Assembly: GCA_017457045.1 (NCBI GenBank)
Contig: JAFTIF010000004.1
Coordinates: forward strand, 1-19,284
Source of the DNA: Bacilli bacterium
GTDB taxonomy: Bacteria > Bacillota_I > Bacilli_A > RFN20 > UBA1709
DNA: 19,284 nt
Reading direction: 5' to 3'
A program made the translations under genes and the position numbers. Below are positions 1 to 8,394 of the stretch, one piece after another (position 1 is the first letter of the stretch; every line of letters begins with the position of its first letter). Under the pieces are notes generated by a model. The model was not told the origin of the DNA. It ran no database searches and saw only the letters and a list, made by a program, of their open reading frames with translations.

Positions 1-1431
1 ATAATAATAGTTAGATTCTACGCCAAGTGGTTCTGCTACAGCTCCTTGAAGATATAATTCTGTTCTCCAATCAGTAGTTTTTACTTTTCGTAGTTCTGTA
101 TTGCTTAACATACGATAAGAGTCTGTCTCCCAAACAAATATCTGTTTTAAATCTTCCGCATAATAAAATACACCTGCAGCCCCTTGTTCTGGGAAATTAG
201 CTGCTGCCGCAAACTTAATAGGTGCTTTTGCCTTAGTCAAACCATCCATTGGATCTTCATACAAGAATACCTCATAGATATTTCCTGTTTTTGGTTTTGT
301 ATCAATAGCTAAATGATAACGAATAGGCACTGTATTGCCCATTGCGGTTTTTCTAATACCCCATACTACATAATCATTTTTAATTTTATTAAATTGTGGA
401 CTATTAGAAAATGAAGTGATTAATTTACTATTAGTAAAATCATATGCAAGTTTACCTTTACTTTGGTCTACAAGATAATCTTCATTAACTATTTCTTCTA
501 AGTCTACTTTTGCTTGTGTAGTATTTAGATAGTTTTTAATTTCTTGTCATACAAAATTACCATATATATCATAGAAATATTCATAATTACTTAATACTCC
601 TTTAATTTTGTCTAATACTGTTACAACAGATGAGCCTGCATTTTCTATTAACTCATTTGGATATGTAAAATCTGTAAAAATAAAACCTACATCATCTCCA
701 TATTCATACATAGTATATGCTTTACCTGCGGCATCCGCATAATTGGTTGTCATAGATAATGTTCCATTTTCATTAATAAAATATAATGGAGTATTACCAA
801 CCCATCTCATTGCCATTTTTACTTTTGTATCTAAATCACTGATAATAATTTTTCCTAGTTGTTCTCCACCTAAATGATTAACAGCCTCTCTAATAATTTG
901 TACCATTGTAGGTCTCATGATTACAAAATCACCATTTTCATCAATAGTCTCATATTCATCAAATTGAGTAGATGCGGCAAGCTTTCCTCCGCATTCTCCA
1001 TTTAATAAACACATTTTATCTTTTAATTGTAGAGATAAATTAACTCCTGATGCGGAATGATTTAATGAGGCTCCATTAATAATATATAATCCTTGTGGAT
1101 ACCAAATAATTGGGTACTCAGTATATTTCCCTGTTGGGTTTTTATAACCGATTTCTAAATAAATTTTTTTATTAATTGAGAATAAATTATTTACATTAGT
1201 AACATTTGCTAATTCTTCATTTGTAATTTGAACTGTTAAATTAGCACTTCTTCTCATTGCGGATTTGCCATCTAAGTTTCCATTTCCGCCTGTTACTAAT
1301 CCTTGTATTTCTTGGATTGGATTTTCTAACCAATCTAAAAGAGTAATTTTTACAAATTGAGTTCTTATTTGTAGATTATCAATTTCAGCAAGGAAAGCTG
1401 AATCTTGAAGATATTTATAATTAAACTTCAT
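1..1431 (-). CDS. Phage tail protein, DUF5048-like, C-terminus beyond left edge, one in-frame TGA (Trp)
   Basis: This is a structural tail protein, probably part of the tail tip or baseplate; 477 codons lie in the window and the C-terminus is outside it. The ATG at 1431 overlaps the TAA of the preceding gene by one base (TAATG), which implies translational coupling. With the standard code it would stop at 547-549 (TGA). Read as Trp, the frame runs on to the edge and gives GNFVWQEIKNYLNTT, then ITSFSNSPQFNKIKNDYVVWG and IRYHLAIDTKPKTGN. From memory these resemble a conserved tail protein of Clostridia and other Bacillota phages (DUF5048-type), in which this segment is uninterrupted. The part before the TGA carries the N-terminal TRTQFVKITLLDW-type region. 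Six TGG codons occur in the same gene, so both Trp codons are used. The family name is from memory and moderately sure; the reading through TGA is very sure. Confidence 0.85.
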
Positions 1432-3062
1432 TATTCATCATTTCCTTCTAAAATATCATATTTTTTAAAGTTATCAATATTACATTCTGCAACTTCATAT
1501 GCAGTTGCTGTAAAGGATACAATTCTCCTTCCTAGTGTTGCATTAGGACTAAAAGATGCATCCATAACTTTAACTATAAAATTTCCTTCTGTTGCTGACC
1601 TAAACAATTTTGGTTGTTCACTATATAAAAACTCAATTACTTTATCTTTAAATAGTTTTTCATAAACTATATTATTTGCTTCTGTAATTCTATGGTCATT
1701 ATTATAATCTGTATATAAATATAAATGTTCTCCAAATAATTCTTCAAGAGAAGTAAATAACTCACTTTCATCAATTTGGAATGAAATTAATCCTCCAATT
1801 GGAAATTGTGCATAATTTGCATGACCATTTCTTCTTACAAATGGGAATTGTGAACCAAGAGTATCAGTTCTAGATTCTTGAATTGTTCTTTTAAAAGATG
1901 ATACTGTTGGATTAAATTTGATTTTTAATTGTCTATCTTTTGTAGTTAAAAACATATCGTCAAATATAACCATAACAGGTGTTTTAATATATTTAGTAGA
2001 TGCGGCAACACCATTGCTACGTTTTTGTAAATAATATTTATACCAAACTCCACTTTCAATAGTCATATCACTAAAAGTTTCTTTAATTGCGGTTGCTCCT
2101 TCATATGTATATGTTTTTAAATCTTCCCAAATTGTAAAGTTAGTTTTATTAGAGGTTCTACGTAATACTAATTCTCCTGTAAAACCATCTGTAATGTTAG
2201 ATTTTTTAATAGTTAATATTATTCTACCATTATCCTCGTCAGTTTCTGCGATAAAAGTAAAGTCTAAAATTTCACTTTCTTCAGTAGCAGTTGTAAATTC
2301 ATATGTTGCAATAGCTGAATATAAATTCATAGTAGTGCATTCAATAGTAAACTTATATGCGGCTCCAGCAACAAAATTATAATTAAGTCCATAACTAAAG
2401 CTATTTGTATTTGTATATTGAATTCCACTATCTGTTAATAAATTATCATTCTCATCATATAATTTAACTTGATAGCTTTTTAATTTTTCAGTTTCTTCTT
2501 CATTGTTAAAACTTAAAGTTCCATAAATAATTGGGTTATAATTAGCCCAAGATATTTCTCCACCTTCAATAGTGAAACCTGATACGGCTAATTGAGGTGT
2601 GCTAATTCCTCTGATTAGACATACTGTTGACCACTCTGAAAATAAGTTAATGTTTGCGGCAAGCCACCCATCTATTGCTTGAGGTGTAGTTAAAGAAACA
2701 TCAGCCGCATCAATATGTGTAAAACGCATTTGTACTTTGTAGTATTGGTTAATTTCAAATTGTCCACCTTGAATATCTGTCTTATTAAGTTCAATATAAT
2801 ATCTATCATCAGATGTTTTACTTGCATCTTCTTGAATTGAAGTTAACATAACTTCAGATGGATATTTTGATTTATTTAATACTGATAAATTGGTATATTG
2901 ACTACGAACTGTAACTTGAACGTTTTCAATATCTCCCATAGTATTAAATTGAGATAATGTAAAATAAATTCTACAAATATCTTTATCTGTTCCACTATCT
3001 GTTAAAAATGCTGGAACATATGTGTCAACAATAGGTGGATATAAATTAATATTAATTGCCAT
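1431..3062 (-). CDS. Phage tail-tip structural protein with FnIII-like domains
   Basis: This 543-aa protein starts at an ATG with a GGAGAG ribosome site about 7 bases upstream and ends in TAA at 1431-1433. The N-terminus MAININLYPPIVDTYVPAFL is a signature I recognise from Bacillota phages, where this gene directly precedes the tail protein found here at 1-1431. At roughly residues 150-260 and 265-370 there are two beta-rich segments with fibronectin-III-like character (SYQVKLYDENDNLL, then YKFTIECTT; later LRRTSNKTNFTIWED, then YKYYLQKRSNG). The C-terminal part (YLYTDYNNDHR, then LGRRIVSFTATAYEVAE) resembles the matching part of those phage proteins. All five Trp codons are TGG. The role is probably structural at the tail tip. 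No enzyme motif is visible, and exact function is unknown. Confidence 0.8.
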   Translation of the reverse strand: MAININLYPPIVDTYVPAFLTDSGTDKDICRIYFTLSQFNTMGDIENVQVTVRSQYTNLSVLNKSKYPSEVMLTSIQEDASKTSDDRYYIELNKTDIQGGQFEINQYYKVQMRFTHIDAADVSLTTPQAIDGWLAANINLFSEWSTVCLIRGISTPQLAVSGFTIEGGEISWANYNPIIYGTLSFNNEEETEKLKSYQVKLYDENDNLLTDSGIQYTNTNSFSYGLNYNFVAGAAYKFTIECTTMNLYSAIATYEFTTATEESEILDFTFIAETDEDNGRIILTIKKSNITDGFTGELVLRRTSNKTNFTIWEDLKTYTYEGATAIKETFSDMTIESGVWYKYYLQKRSNGVAASTKYIKTPVMVIFDDMFLTTKDRQLKIKFNPTVSSFKRTIQESRTDTLGSQFPFVRRNGHANYAQFPIGGLISFQIDESELFTSLEELFGEHLYLYTDYNNDHRITEANNIVYEKLFKDKVIEFLYSEQPKLFRSATEGNFIVKVMDASFSPNATLGRRIVSFTATAYEVAECNIDNFKKYDILEGNDE

Positions 3063-3082
3063 ATCAATCTCTCCTTTTTCTC

Positions 3083-3649
3083 TTATTTCTTTTTGTTTTC
3101 TCTTTCCATTTCTCTTAGCATTGATACTTTTGGTAAAGCTCTGATTTCGTTCATTAAAGTTGCTATATAACTATTACCGCCTTCATCAAGGTAATGTTGG
3201 TAGCGCTTTTCGATACAATCTAAACTATAATCATCAATAACTTTTTTTTCATAACAAAAATAATGATGTTTTTCTGTTATTCATGATTTTATATCATCTT
3301 TATCAGAAGCTAAAAGAACACTAATTGTAGTTTTAGTTTCGTCAATTTTTTTAATTAACTCTTGTCTATCAAGAGTGTGTTGAATATTAATATTCTTGAC
3401 TTGTTCTAAAATTTCCGCCTTATCTTCTTTATGTCCTTCACGGATACCTTCAATTTGTGTACTTATATCCGTAAGTTGTTGAGTAAAATCTATTTTTTCT
3501 TGCTCTTTATCTGTTTCTTTTTTAAAATATTTTTTTATCTTATTATAGAAAAAATCTCAAAGCGTAAAAAACCCTTTTAATGCGGTTGCTAAAGCAAATA
3601 CAAAAAGAATAATTTCTGTTAATGTGTATTTTGTAAGTAGTTCCTCCAT
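3083..3649 (-). CDS. Membrane-anchored coiled-coil phage protein, 188 aa, two in-frame TGA (Trp)
   Basis: This gene is invisible with the standard code because it holds TGA at 3557-3559 (codon 31) and 3281-3283 (codon 123). Read as Trp it is one frame from ATG 3649 to TAA 3083-3085. The start follows GGAAGG by about 8 bases. Residues 8-30 form one hydrophobic helix (LTEIILFVFALATALKGFF) followed by TLWDFFYNKIKKYFKK. Residues 40-115 are charged and probably coiled coil. The C-terminal part reads IKSWITEKHHYFCYEKK, then DDYSLDCIEKRYQHYLDEGG and MNEIRALPK, a pattern I recall from uncharacterised small proteins near lysis or tail genes in Bacillota phages. Its only two Trp codons are both TGA. 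It is the first gene after the terminator at 3735-3764. Function is unknown; a holin-like or spanin-like accessory role is possible but not shown. Confidence 0.85.
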
Positions 3650-3686
3650 CAATGACCTTCCTTTCTTATTTGACTTTATTTTTCTA

Positions 3687-3692
3687 AATATA
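3687..3692 (-). promoter_or_regulatory. Weak candidate -10 box in the gap after the lysis terminator
   Basis: The 85-base gap between the terminator and the 188-aa gene is the only place where a new transcript would have to start. On the minus strand it carries TATATT (five of six matches to TATAAT), 38 bases before the ATG, in a T-rich stretch. I see no good -35 box at 16-18 bases, so this is only a candidate. A phage-type promoter or readthrough of the terminator could serve instead. Confidence 0.25.
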
Positions 3693-3734
3693 CATAAAAA
3701 TAGATCTAATACCTTTAATAAAAAAAGACCAATA

Positions 3735-3764
3735 AAAAAAAGTGCGATATTAAAAATCGCACTA
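3735..3764 (-). terminator. Intrinsic terminator after the holin gene
   Basis: On the minus strand AGTGCGAT pairs with ATCGCACT around a 7-base loop (arms 3757-3764 and 3742-3749) and is followed at once by a run of seven T (3741-3735). It begins 9 bases past the holin TAA. Stem, loop and T run are all typical, so this should end the long structural and lysis transcript. Confidence 0.9.
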
Positions 3765-3772
3765 AAGATTTT

Positions 3773-4192
3773 TTATTCTTCTTCAACTTTCCAAGTAATT
3801 TCTTCATCACTTGTGCTAACGTTTGAAAGGGTGGAAATACCTGTAATAGCTTTTTTAGCTTGAATTACTACCGTAGACATTACAATACCTAAAATACCAA
3901 CACTTGATAATACTTCTAAAGTTTCATTAGATACTAACATAACTCCAAAGCTTGCGGTAATCATTTCATTAACATAAGGTAATATAGTACAAGCTATACT
4001 AATTGCAACAGCACTTAGGTAGAATACTAATGATTTTCCAATTCCTTTTAACATTTTTTTCCAAGAGAATAATTCTTTACTTGACCAAATATTATAGATT
4101 GTGTTTGTAGTAATATTTACTGTTACTAAAATTCCCAAAACAATTCCTAACCAACCCATTATTTTTAATGTTTCTATAATTGCTTCTAACAT
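3773..4192 (-). CDS. Putative holin
   Basis: A 139-aa membrane protein that starts at ATG 4192 after a strong AAGGAGG site and ends in TAA. Three hydrophobic segments are visible: about residues 8-30 (MGWLGIVLGILVTVNITT), 50-72 (SLVFYLSAVAISIACTIL) and 92-115 (LSSVGILGIVMSTVVIQ). A short charged tail ends in KVEEE. Size, three membrane spans, the acidic tail and a place directly after the endolysin gene fit phage holins, which open the inner membrane so that the endolysin can reach the wall. The two genes are 18 bases apart and share one transcript that ends at the terminator just downstream. All four Trp codons are TGG. I do not assign a specific holin family. Confidence 0.8.
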   Translation of the reverse strand: MLEAIIETLKIMGWLGIVLGILVTVNITTNTIYNIWSSKELFSWKKMLKGIGKSLVFYLSAVAISIACTILPYVNEMITASFGVMLVSNETLEVLSSVGILGIVMSTVVIQAKKAITGISTLSNVSTSDEEITWKVEEE

Positions 4193-4210
4193 TTTAAATC
4201 CTCCTTGTTA

Positions 4211-5413
4211 TTATTTTTGTAATGCACTTGCTGCATAGAATCCAGTTGTTCCGGTAGAATTTCCAACTCTATAAGGGAAAGGTCTTCCAGGATAAATAGC
4301 TAAAATTTGTCTTTTCCATCCTAATCCATAAGCAGTATTAGAAGTTCCATAACTAGATCCATTTCCTGTTCCAATAATTTTTACTTTATCTCCAACTTTT
4401 AACTCTGCTTTTGCAGGTTCTACTGGAGTAGGTTTTACAGGCTCAACATATAAAGTAATATCTTTTTCATTCATCCAACCTAAATCTCCCGTTGTATTAT
4501 AAGGATGTGCAGTGTCTTTAGCTACACGAGTAATTGTAGTTAATTTCTTTGAAGTTTTTCCTGTTGCATTTTTTGCAGTTGAACTTGCATATAAGGCACC
4601 TTCAATATAAACTTTATCTCCTACTTTAAATTTTCCTGTATATCCATTTGTTTTATCTGTTTCTTCTTCTTTTTGAGGATTAACAATAGCATCAACTATT
4701 TTTTGTACATCATCTGGTAAATAAATAAATGCTCTAAATTTGTAAGCTGAACCTAATCCCCATCTTCCATTTGAATTAGTTCTTGTTTGATTCCAGAATG
4801 CTGTCGAACCATATCCTGATTCTGATGTATAAGTTGAATTAGCATTGTTTACTCTTTCAACTATCCATACATGTCCTGCTCCATCTCCGCCCTTTAATGT
4901 ACTACCTTTCATAGCACAACCAATAGCTCCAGCTCTTGGAGTAGAACCAGTTTTTAATCCTGCTTTTTGAGCTCTTTCAATAAAATTTTCTGCATTACAG
5001 TTTAAAGTTTTATAAGTACAGCCTGTTGTACCCCTTGCTTCATTAATAATTTCATTGAAACGTCCACTAGCATATCCTACACAATTTGCCAAAACATTTG
5101 CGTTTGGATCATTTGGATATCCTTTTATACAAGTATTCCATCCACCTGAACCAGTTGTCATAAAATTTTTATTTTTACTTGGTTTGTAATTTCTTACAAA
5201 AAATTCTCCTGCTCCAATTCCCTCTGGTGCTTCTGCATCAATATTTTCTACTGTTGCTAATCCATCTTCATTTAATTCTTCAATAGTATCAGTATTAAAT
5301 AAATATTGAATATCTTCATTATTAATATCTTCTCTAATGAATGCTTTTGCAACCATTGTTTGCATTTCTTCTGGTGCTTGTTCAATCTTGTTGATAATTT
5401 CTTTGTCTGTCAT
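4211..5413 (-). CDS. CHAP-domain endolysin with two C-terminal SH3-like wall-binding repeats
   Basis: A 400-aa peptidoglycan hydrolase (amidase or endopeptidase) for host lysis. ATG 5413 follows a strong AGGAGG. There is no signal peptide, which agrees with release through the holin gene next to it. Residues 1-65 are an acidic helical extension that I do not recognise. Residues about 85-235 form the CHAP domain: probable catalytic Cys111 in LANCVGYASGRF and His181 in GDGAGHVWIVERV, with further polar residues in TSESGYG. Two repeats that begin KVGDKV, at about 262-322 and 338-400, look like bacterial SH3-type wall-binding domains, joined by a Pro-rich linker (EPVKPTPVEPAK). All six Trp codons are TGG. 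A wall hydrolase argues that the host has peptidoglycan, which matters because the phage uses TGA as Trp. The exact bond cut cannot be read from sequence. Confidence 0.92.
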   Translation of the reverse strand: MTDKEIINKIEQAPEEMQTMVAKAFIREDINNEDIQYLFNTDTIEELNEDGLATVENIDAEAPEGIGAGEFFVRNYKPSKNKNFMTTGSGGWNTCIKGYPNDPNANVLANCVGYASGRFNEIINEARGTTGCTYKTLNCNAENFIERAQKAGLKTGSTPRAGAIGCAMKGSTLKGGDGAGHVWIVERVNNANSTYTSESGYGSTAFWNQTRTNSNGRWGLGSAYKFRAFIYLPDDVQKIVDAIVNPQKEEETDKTNGYTGKFKVGDKVYIEGALYASSTAKNATGKTSKKLTTITRVAKDTAHPYNTTGDLGWMNEKDITLYVEPVKPTPVEPAKAELKVGDKVKIIGTGNGSSYGTSNTAYGLGWKRQILAIYPGRPFPYRVGNSTGTTGFYAASALQK

Positions 5414-5434
5414 ACTTTTCCTCCTTTTTTATTT

Positions 5435-5470
5435 TATATAATAGAAGAATTTTTATTCTTCTATTATATA
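5435..5470 (-). promoter_or_regulatory. Perfect 16-bp hairpin at the XkdX-like / endolysin junction
   Basis: TATATAATAGAAGAAT (5435-5450) and its exact reverse complement (5455-5470) flank a 4-base loop. The hairpin covers the last codons and the TAA of the upstream gene and ends about 21 bases before the endolysin ATG. On the minus strand it is followed by AAATAAAAAAGGAGG, not a T run, so it is a poor terminator. It could protect or process the mRNA, or tune translation of the endolysin. Confidence 0.6.
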
Positions 5471-5683
5471 AGTTTCTGTAACTTCAAATTCTTCTTCAAG
5501 GTCATTTTCTTCTTCTACTACTATATATTGATTATCAATAGCAGTATTAATTTCTATTAAATCCTCCTCTAAAAGAACTCCTTTTTCATTCCATGCGGCA
5601 GCGTTTAAAATAACTTGATAATCAGCCATTTTTCCAACTGCATCTAATAATCCCTTTTTTATAAACTCTCTTAAACTAAACAT
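5453..5683 (-). CDS. XkdX-like small phage protein
   Basis: A 76-aa protein whose N-terminus MFSLREFIKKGLLDAVGKMA, followed by DYQVILNAAAWNEKGVL, matches a small conserved protein that I recall from Bacillota phages just before holin and endolysin genes, often called XkdX-like. The second half is acidic (VVEEENDLEEEFEVTE). The start at ATG 5683 follows TAGGAGG, in which the TAG is the stop codon of the preceding gene, so translation is probably coupled. Its last codons sit inside a perfect hairpin. Function is not known; the place in the operon suggests a tail or lysis accessory protein. Confidence 0.75.
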   Translation of the reverse strand: MFSLREFIKKGLLDAVGKMADYQVILNAAAWNEKGVLLEEDLIEINTAIDNQYIVVEEENDLEEEFEVTETYIIEE

Positions 5684-5692
5684 ATATTCCTC

Positions 5693-8005
5693 CTATAAAT
5701 TTGCACCTGTGCTAACGATTGCATTTGTTAATTCTGCTATTTTTTTATCTGTATATTTTTTAATATCTAATGCATAAGTTGTTTCTATATTTGTAAATAA
5801 ATTTGATATTATAAATATATTATTAATATTACTATTAATATCTATATTTTTTATGTTGCCTAAATTAATTAAATATGGTTCTGCTAATTCATAATAAACT
5901 GTGACAGGATTACTAGAAAGCCAAGAAATAAAGTCATTAAGAGTGCTAATATTTTCTGCAACTTTTAATCTAATAGCTCCTTGCCATGTGATGTTAATTC
6001 CTATGTAATCATTATAATAATTATTACCAACATCCCTAAAATGAGTTGATAAAGGAGTAGTTTCTGGAATAACTTTATCTTGAATTGCATAGCTAATAAA
6101 ATTAGTTATCTTTAAATTATTTACTTCAGATCCTTTTTGCCAAGCTTCAGTTCCATTTAATATTATTTTTCCAATTTGTTTTAATAAAGAAATATTTCCA
6201 TCTTTATCAATTATTAATTCATCTGCTTTATCATTGATTTTTACTATCTCACTATTTTGAAGATTTATATCTTTAAATGTTTCATAATATTGTTCATAAG
6301 GAGTTGCTTTATCTCCTTTTTCTAATTGTAGAAAAAGTGTTGAATTAAACTCTGTTCCTGCAGATGTTTCTCCTATAAAAATTCGGTAATTAATTGCATT
6401 TTTTAACAAAGTAAAAGTTGTAGATAATTTTGAAGAAGTTAAATACCATTCTTGAGTTGTTTGATCTTCATATCTAACTCGAATAAATAATTTTCCTCCA
6501 CTAAACATTGTATCTGCAGAGAAAGTGTAAGTTCCCTTTGGTAATCCTTGTATAGATGCAACTGCTAAATTACTATAATTGGAAGTTACTGTTCCCAATA
6601 TAGTTACACTTCCATTCTCATTTATAGTCATTTCTACTCCTTGATTTAATCCATTAGAAATATTTTTTAAAATATTTTTCCCTGTTAAAAGACATTTTAT
6701 ATAAGTTCCATATGGAACTGAAAGATGAGGAATAATACCTTTTTCAATTTGAATGTTTTTCATATATGCTCCTGCAGGCGGATACATACTAATAAAATAA
6801 TATTGATAATCTCCACTATTAAAATACTGAGGAGATTTTTTATTCTCATTATCCATATAAACAATAGAAGTTCCTAAAGTTCCAGATTCTAAACTGTTTA
6901 ATCCCACTATTCTTATTCCTTTAGCAGTTTCTCCACTTAAAACATAATCTGTATTTTTTTCTAAAAAAATTTGCTTTCCCATCCACATATATCCACTATT
7001 ATTATATTTTGTAATAATAATAGAATCTTCATTAAATGTAGCATCAACAAAGTTTCTTATAGATATATCTGTTTTTATCTTTAATCCAGACCCACCTTCC
7101 ATAACTATATACTCATCAAGAGAAGATCCTAAATTCATTAAATTATTAATACCTTTAACAACTTTAATTTCTTGTGGATAATTTGGGGAAGGACTGTTTG
7201 GAGAAAAGTCTTCATACCCACTAAAGCTATTTTCTTTTGCTAAATATATCTTTTCATATTTAAAAATAGTTTCTGCCTCAAGTGCATTATCATCTGTTGG
7301 GAAAAACCAAAGTCTATAATCATACTGGTCTATATTAACATCTATATTTAATAGAGCTAATTTTGAAGTTTCTGAGATTCCCATTTCATATTTTTCTATT
7401 GTTGTTGCAGTTCCTTTCTCCATAGTATGAATACCTACAATTCCAAAGGGTCTATTTGAATTTGTAGCATTATTTGTACCACTATCACTGCTAATAGTAG
7501 TATTAAATATATAATGACCATTAGATAATAAATGAGTAATGTCTGCATAACGATTTGCCCATGCTACTGCGCCAGCTTGAACTTTTAAAGCTAGTGTATT
7601 TGAAGTTACTTCTTCTATAGATACCGCTTTACTTCCTTGCCAATTTAATTTTGTCAAATCTATAATATTTTTTCCTTGTTCGCTAGTTTTTTGATAACTA
7701 TTTCCTTCTATTTTAGTTTCAAAAATTTTATAATCAAGTGCATCATCTATTAAAAGAGACTCTCCTTTTACTGTATTCTTAGGACAAATAATATCTAAAT
7801 TATCAATAGTAGAGTTCCAATCATTTATTTTTCTTTCTTCTAAATTTTTTATATACTCTGGAACAGTAGGATCTAATTCTTTTGTAAAAGTATTAACTGT
7901 TCCTTTTTCTAATGTTCCACTTGCGGAAACACTAGCATTTAAATTAGACCCTCCACTAATACTACCTCCAGATAAAGTTCCGCTATTTTTTATTTCATCT
8001 GTCAT
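5693..8005 (-). CDS. Receptor-binding-like tail protein with three jelly-roll-like modules
   Basis: A 770-aa tail protein that starts at ATG 8005, two bases after the TAA of the gene before it, and ends in TAG at 5693-5695. The N-terminal 35 residues are Gly/Ser-rich (GTLSGGSISGGSNLNAS), typical of phage baseplate-attached proteins. Three beta-rich modules follow, each ending in a related signature: SPNSPSPNYPQEIKVV at about 270, IQIEKGIIPHLSVPYGTYI at about 425 and LQLEKGDKATPYEQYYE at about 570. These endings are common in carbohydrate-binding jelly-roll domains of Gram-positive phage tail proteins. The C-terminus (YALDIKKYTDKKIAELTNAI) is helical and may trimerise. I infer binding to host surface glycan. 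All nine Trp codons are TGG. The gene is very AT-rich and holds only one TGCGG pentamer. Confidence 0.8.
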   Translation of the reverse strand: MTDEIKNSGTLSGGSISGGSNLNASVSASGTLEKGTVNTFTKELDPTVPEYIKNLEERKINDWNSTIDNLDIICPKNTVKGESLLIDDALDYKIFETKIEGNSYQKTSEQGKNIIDLTKLNWQGSKAVSIEEVTSNTLALKVQAGAVAWANRYADITHLLSNGHYIFNTTISSDSGTNNATNSNRPFGIVGIHTMEKGTATTIEKYEMGISETSKLALLNIDVNIDQYDYRLWFFPTDDNALEAETIFKYEKIYLAKENSFSGYEDFSPNSPSPNYPQEIKVVKGINNLMNLGSSLDEYIVMEGGSGLKIKTDISIRNFVDATFNEDSIIITKYNNSGYMWMGKQIFLEKNTDYVLSGETAKGIRIVGLNSLESGTLGTSIVYMDNENKKSPQYFNSGDYQYYFISMYPPAGAYMKNIQIEKGIIPHLSVPYGTYIKCLLTGKNILKNISNGLNQGVEMTINENGSVTILGTVTSNYSNLAVASIQGLPKGTYTFSADTMFSGGKLFIRVRYEDQTTQEWYLTSSKLSTTFTLLKNAINYRIFIGETSAGTEFNSTLFLQLEKGDKATPYEQYYETFKDINLQNSEIVKINDKADELIIDKDGNISLLKQIGKIILNGTEAWQKGSEVNNLKITNFISYAIQDKVIPETTPLSTHFRDVGNNYYNDYIGINITWQGAIRLKVAENISTLNDFISWLSSNPVTVYYELAEPYLINLGNIKNIDINSNINNIFIISNLFTNIETTYALDIKKYTDKKIAELTNAIVSTGANL

Positions 8006-8007
8006 AA

Positions 8008-8361
8008 TTACGCGTCAACTCCTCCTGGATATAAATAAAATATTTTCGCTCCAGTTATTTCATCATAACAAAATATAGTTTGATCTCCGTTTAATTTAAT
8101 TTCATACCAATATGTAACCTTTTTGTTACCAGGTTCACCTAACATTGTATCTGCAGAAAGTAATTCCATTTTTACTACTTCTGATACTTCTTGTACTGTG
8201 TATGATTTTACTAGTACAGGAGGTTGGTCTAAGCCATTTTCTTCATAAATTTTAAATTCAATGACATCTCCAATTTGGAAAGTATAATCACTAAAATCTA
8301 AATCTATAATACCTCTATCTCCTCTTGTTACATAAAATGTATTATTTTTTATTTTAAACAC
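8008..8361 (-). CDS. Small baseplate-like phage protein with GTG start
   Basis: A 117-aa protein that begins MFKIKNNTFYVTRGDRGIID. This 'TRGD' opening with a compact beta fold (VIEFKIYEENGL, then VTYWYEIKLNGD and a final FYLYPGGVDA) resembles small phage proteins of the upper-baseplate (BppU N-terminal-like) type encoded next to fibres. The start codon is GTG at 8361-8359, chosen because AGGAGGG lies 8 bases upstream and no ATG is in a suitable place. It ends in TAA, two bases before the next gene. The likely role is a structural adapter for the receptor-binding protein that follows. The family call is tentative. Confidence 0.65.
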   Translation of the reverse strand: MFKIKNNTFYVTRGDRGIIDLDFSDYTFQIGDVIEFKIYEENGLDQPPVLVKSYTVQEVSEVVKMELLSADTMLGEPGNKKVTYWYEIKLNGDQTIFCYDEITGAKIFYLYPGGVDA

Positions 8362-8368
8362 TTTCTTT

Positions 8369-8374
8369 CCCTCC
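8369..8374 (-). promoter_or_regulatory. Ribosome site that fixes the GTG start of the 117-aa gene
   Basis: GGAGGG on the minus strand lies 7 bases before the GTG at 8361. It is the only strong ribosome site in the 33-base gap, so it decides the non-ATG start. Confidence 0.7.
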
Positions 8375-8394
8375 TTTTATTTTTTTCTCTTCTT

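Noticed and set aside
547..549. Selenocysteine or programmed readthrough at TGA sites.
   Set aside because: The contexts are structural tail proteins with Trp at the aligned position, TGA occurs many times per gene, and no selenoprotein logic or conserved downstream element is visible.
1405..1665. Plus-strand open frames such as this one, and those near 2.2, 3.6, 5.3, 11.5, 11.9, 13.5 and 17.1 kb.
   Set aside because: They lie antisense to well-supported genes, lack ribosome sites and encode low-complexity sequence without domains.
3650..3772. A suppressor tRNA gene in the largest intergenic gap.
   Set aside because: The gap is AT-rich, holds only the terminator and a weak promoter candidate, and shows no cloverleaf or T-loop sequence.
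5435..5470. The 16-bp hairpin as an intrinsic terminator.
   Set aside because: No T run follows it on the minus strand or the plus strand, and the endolysin gene downstream has no visible promoter.
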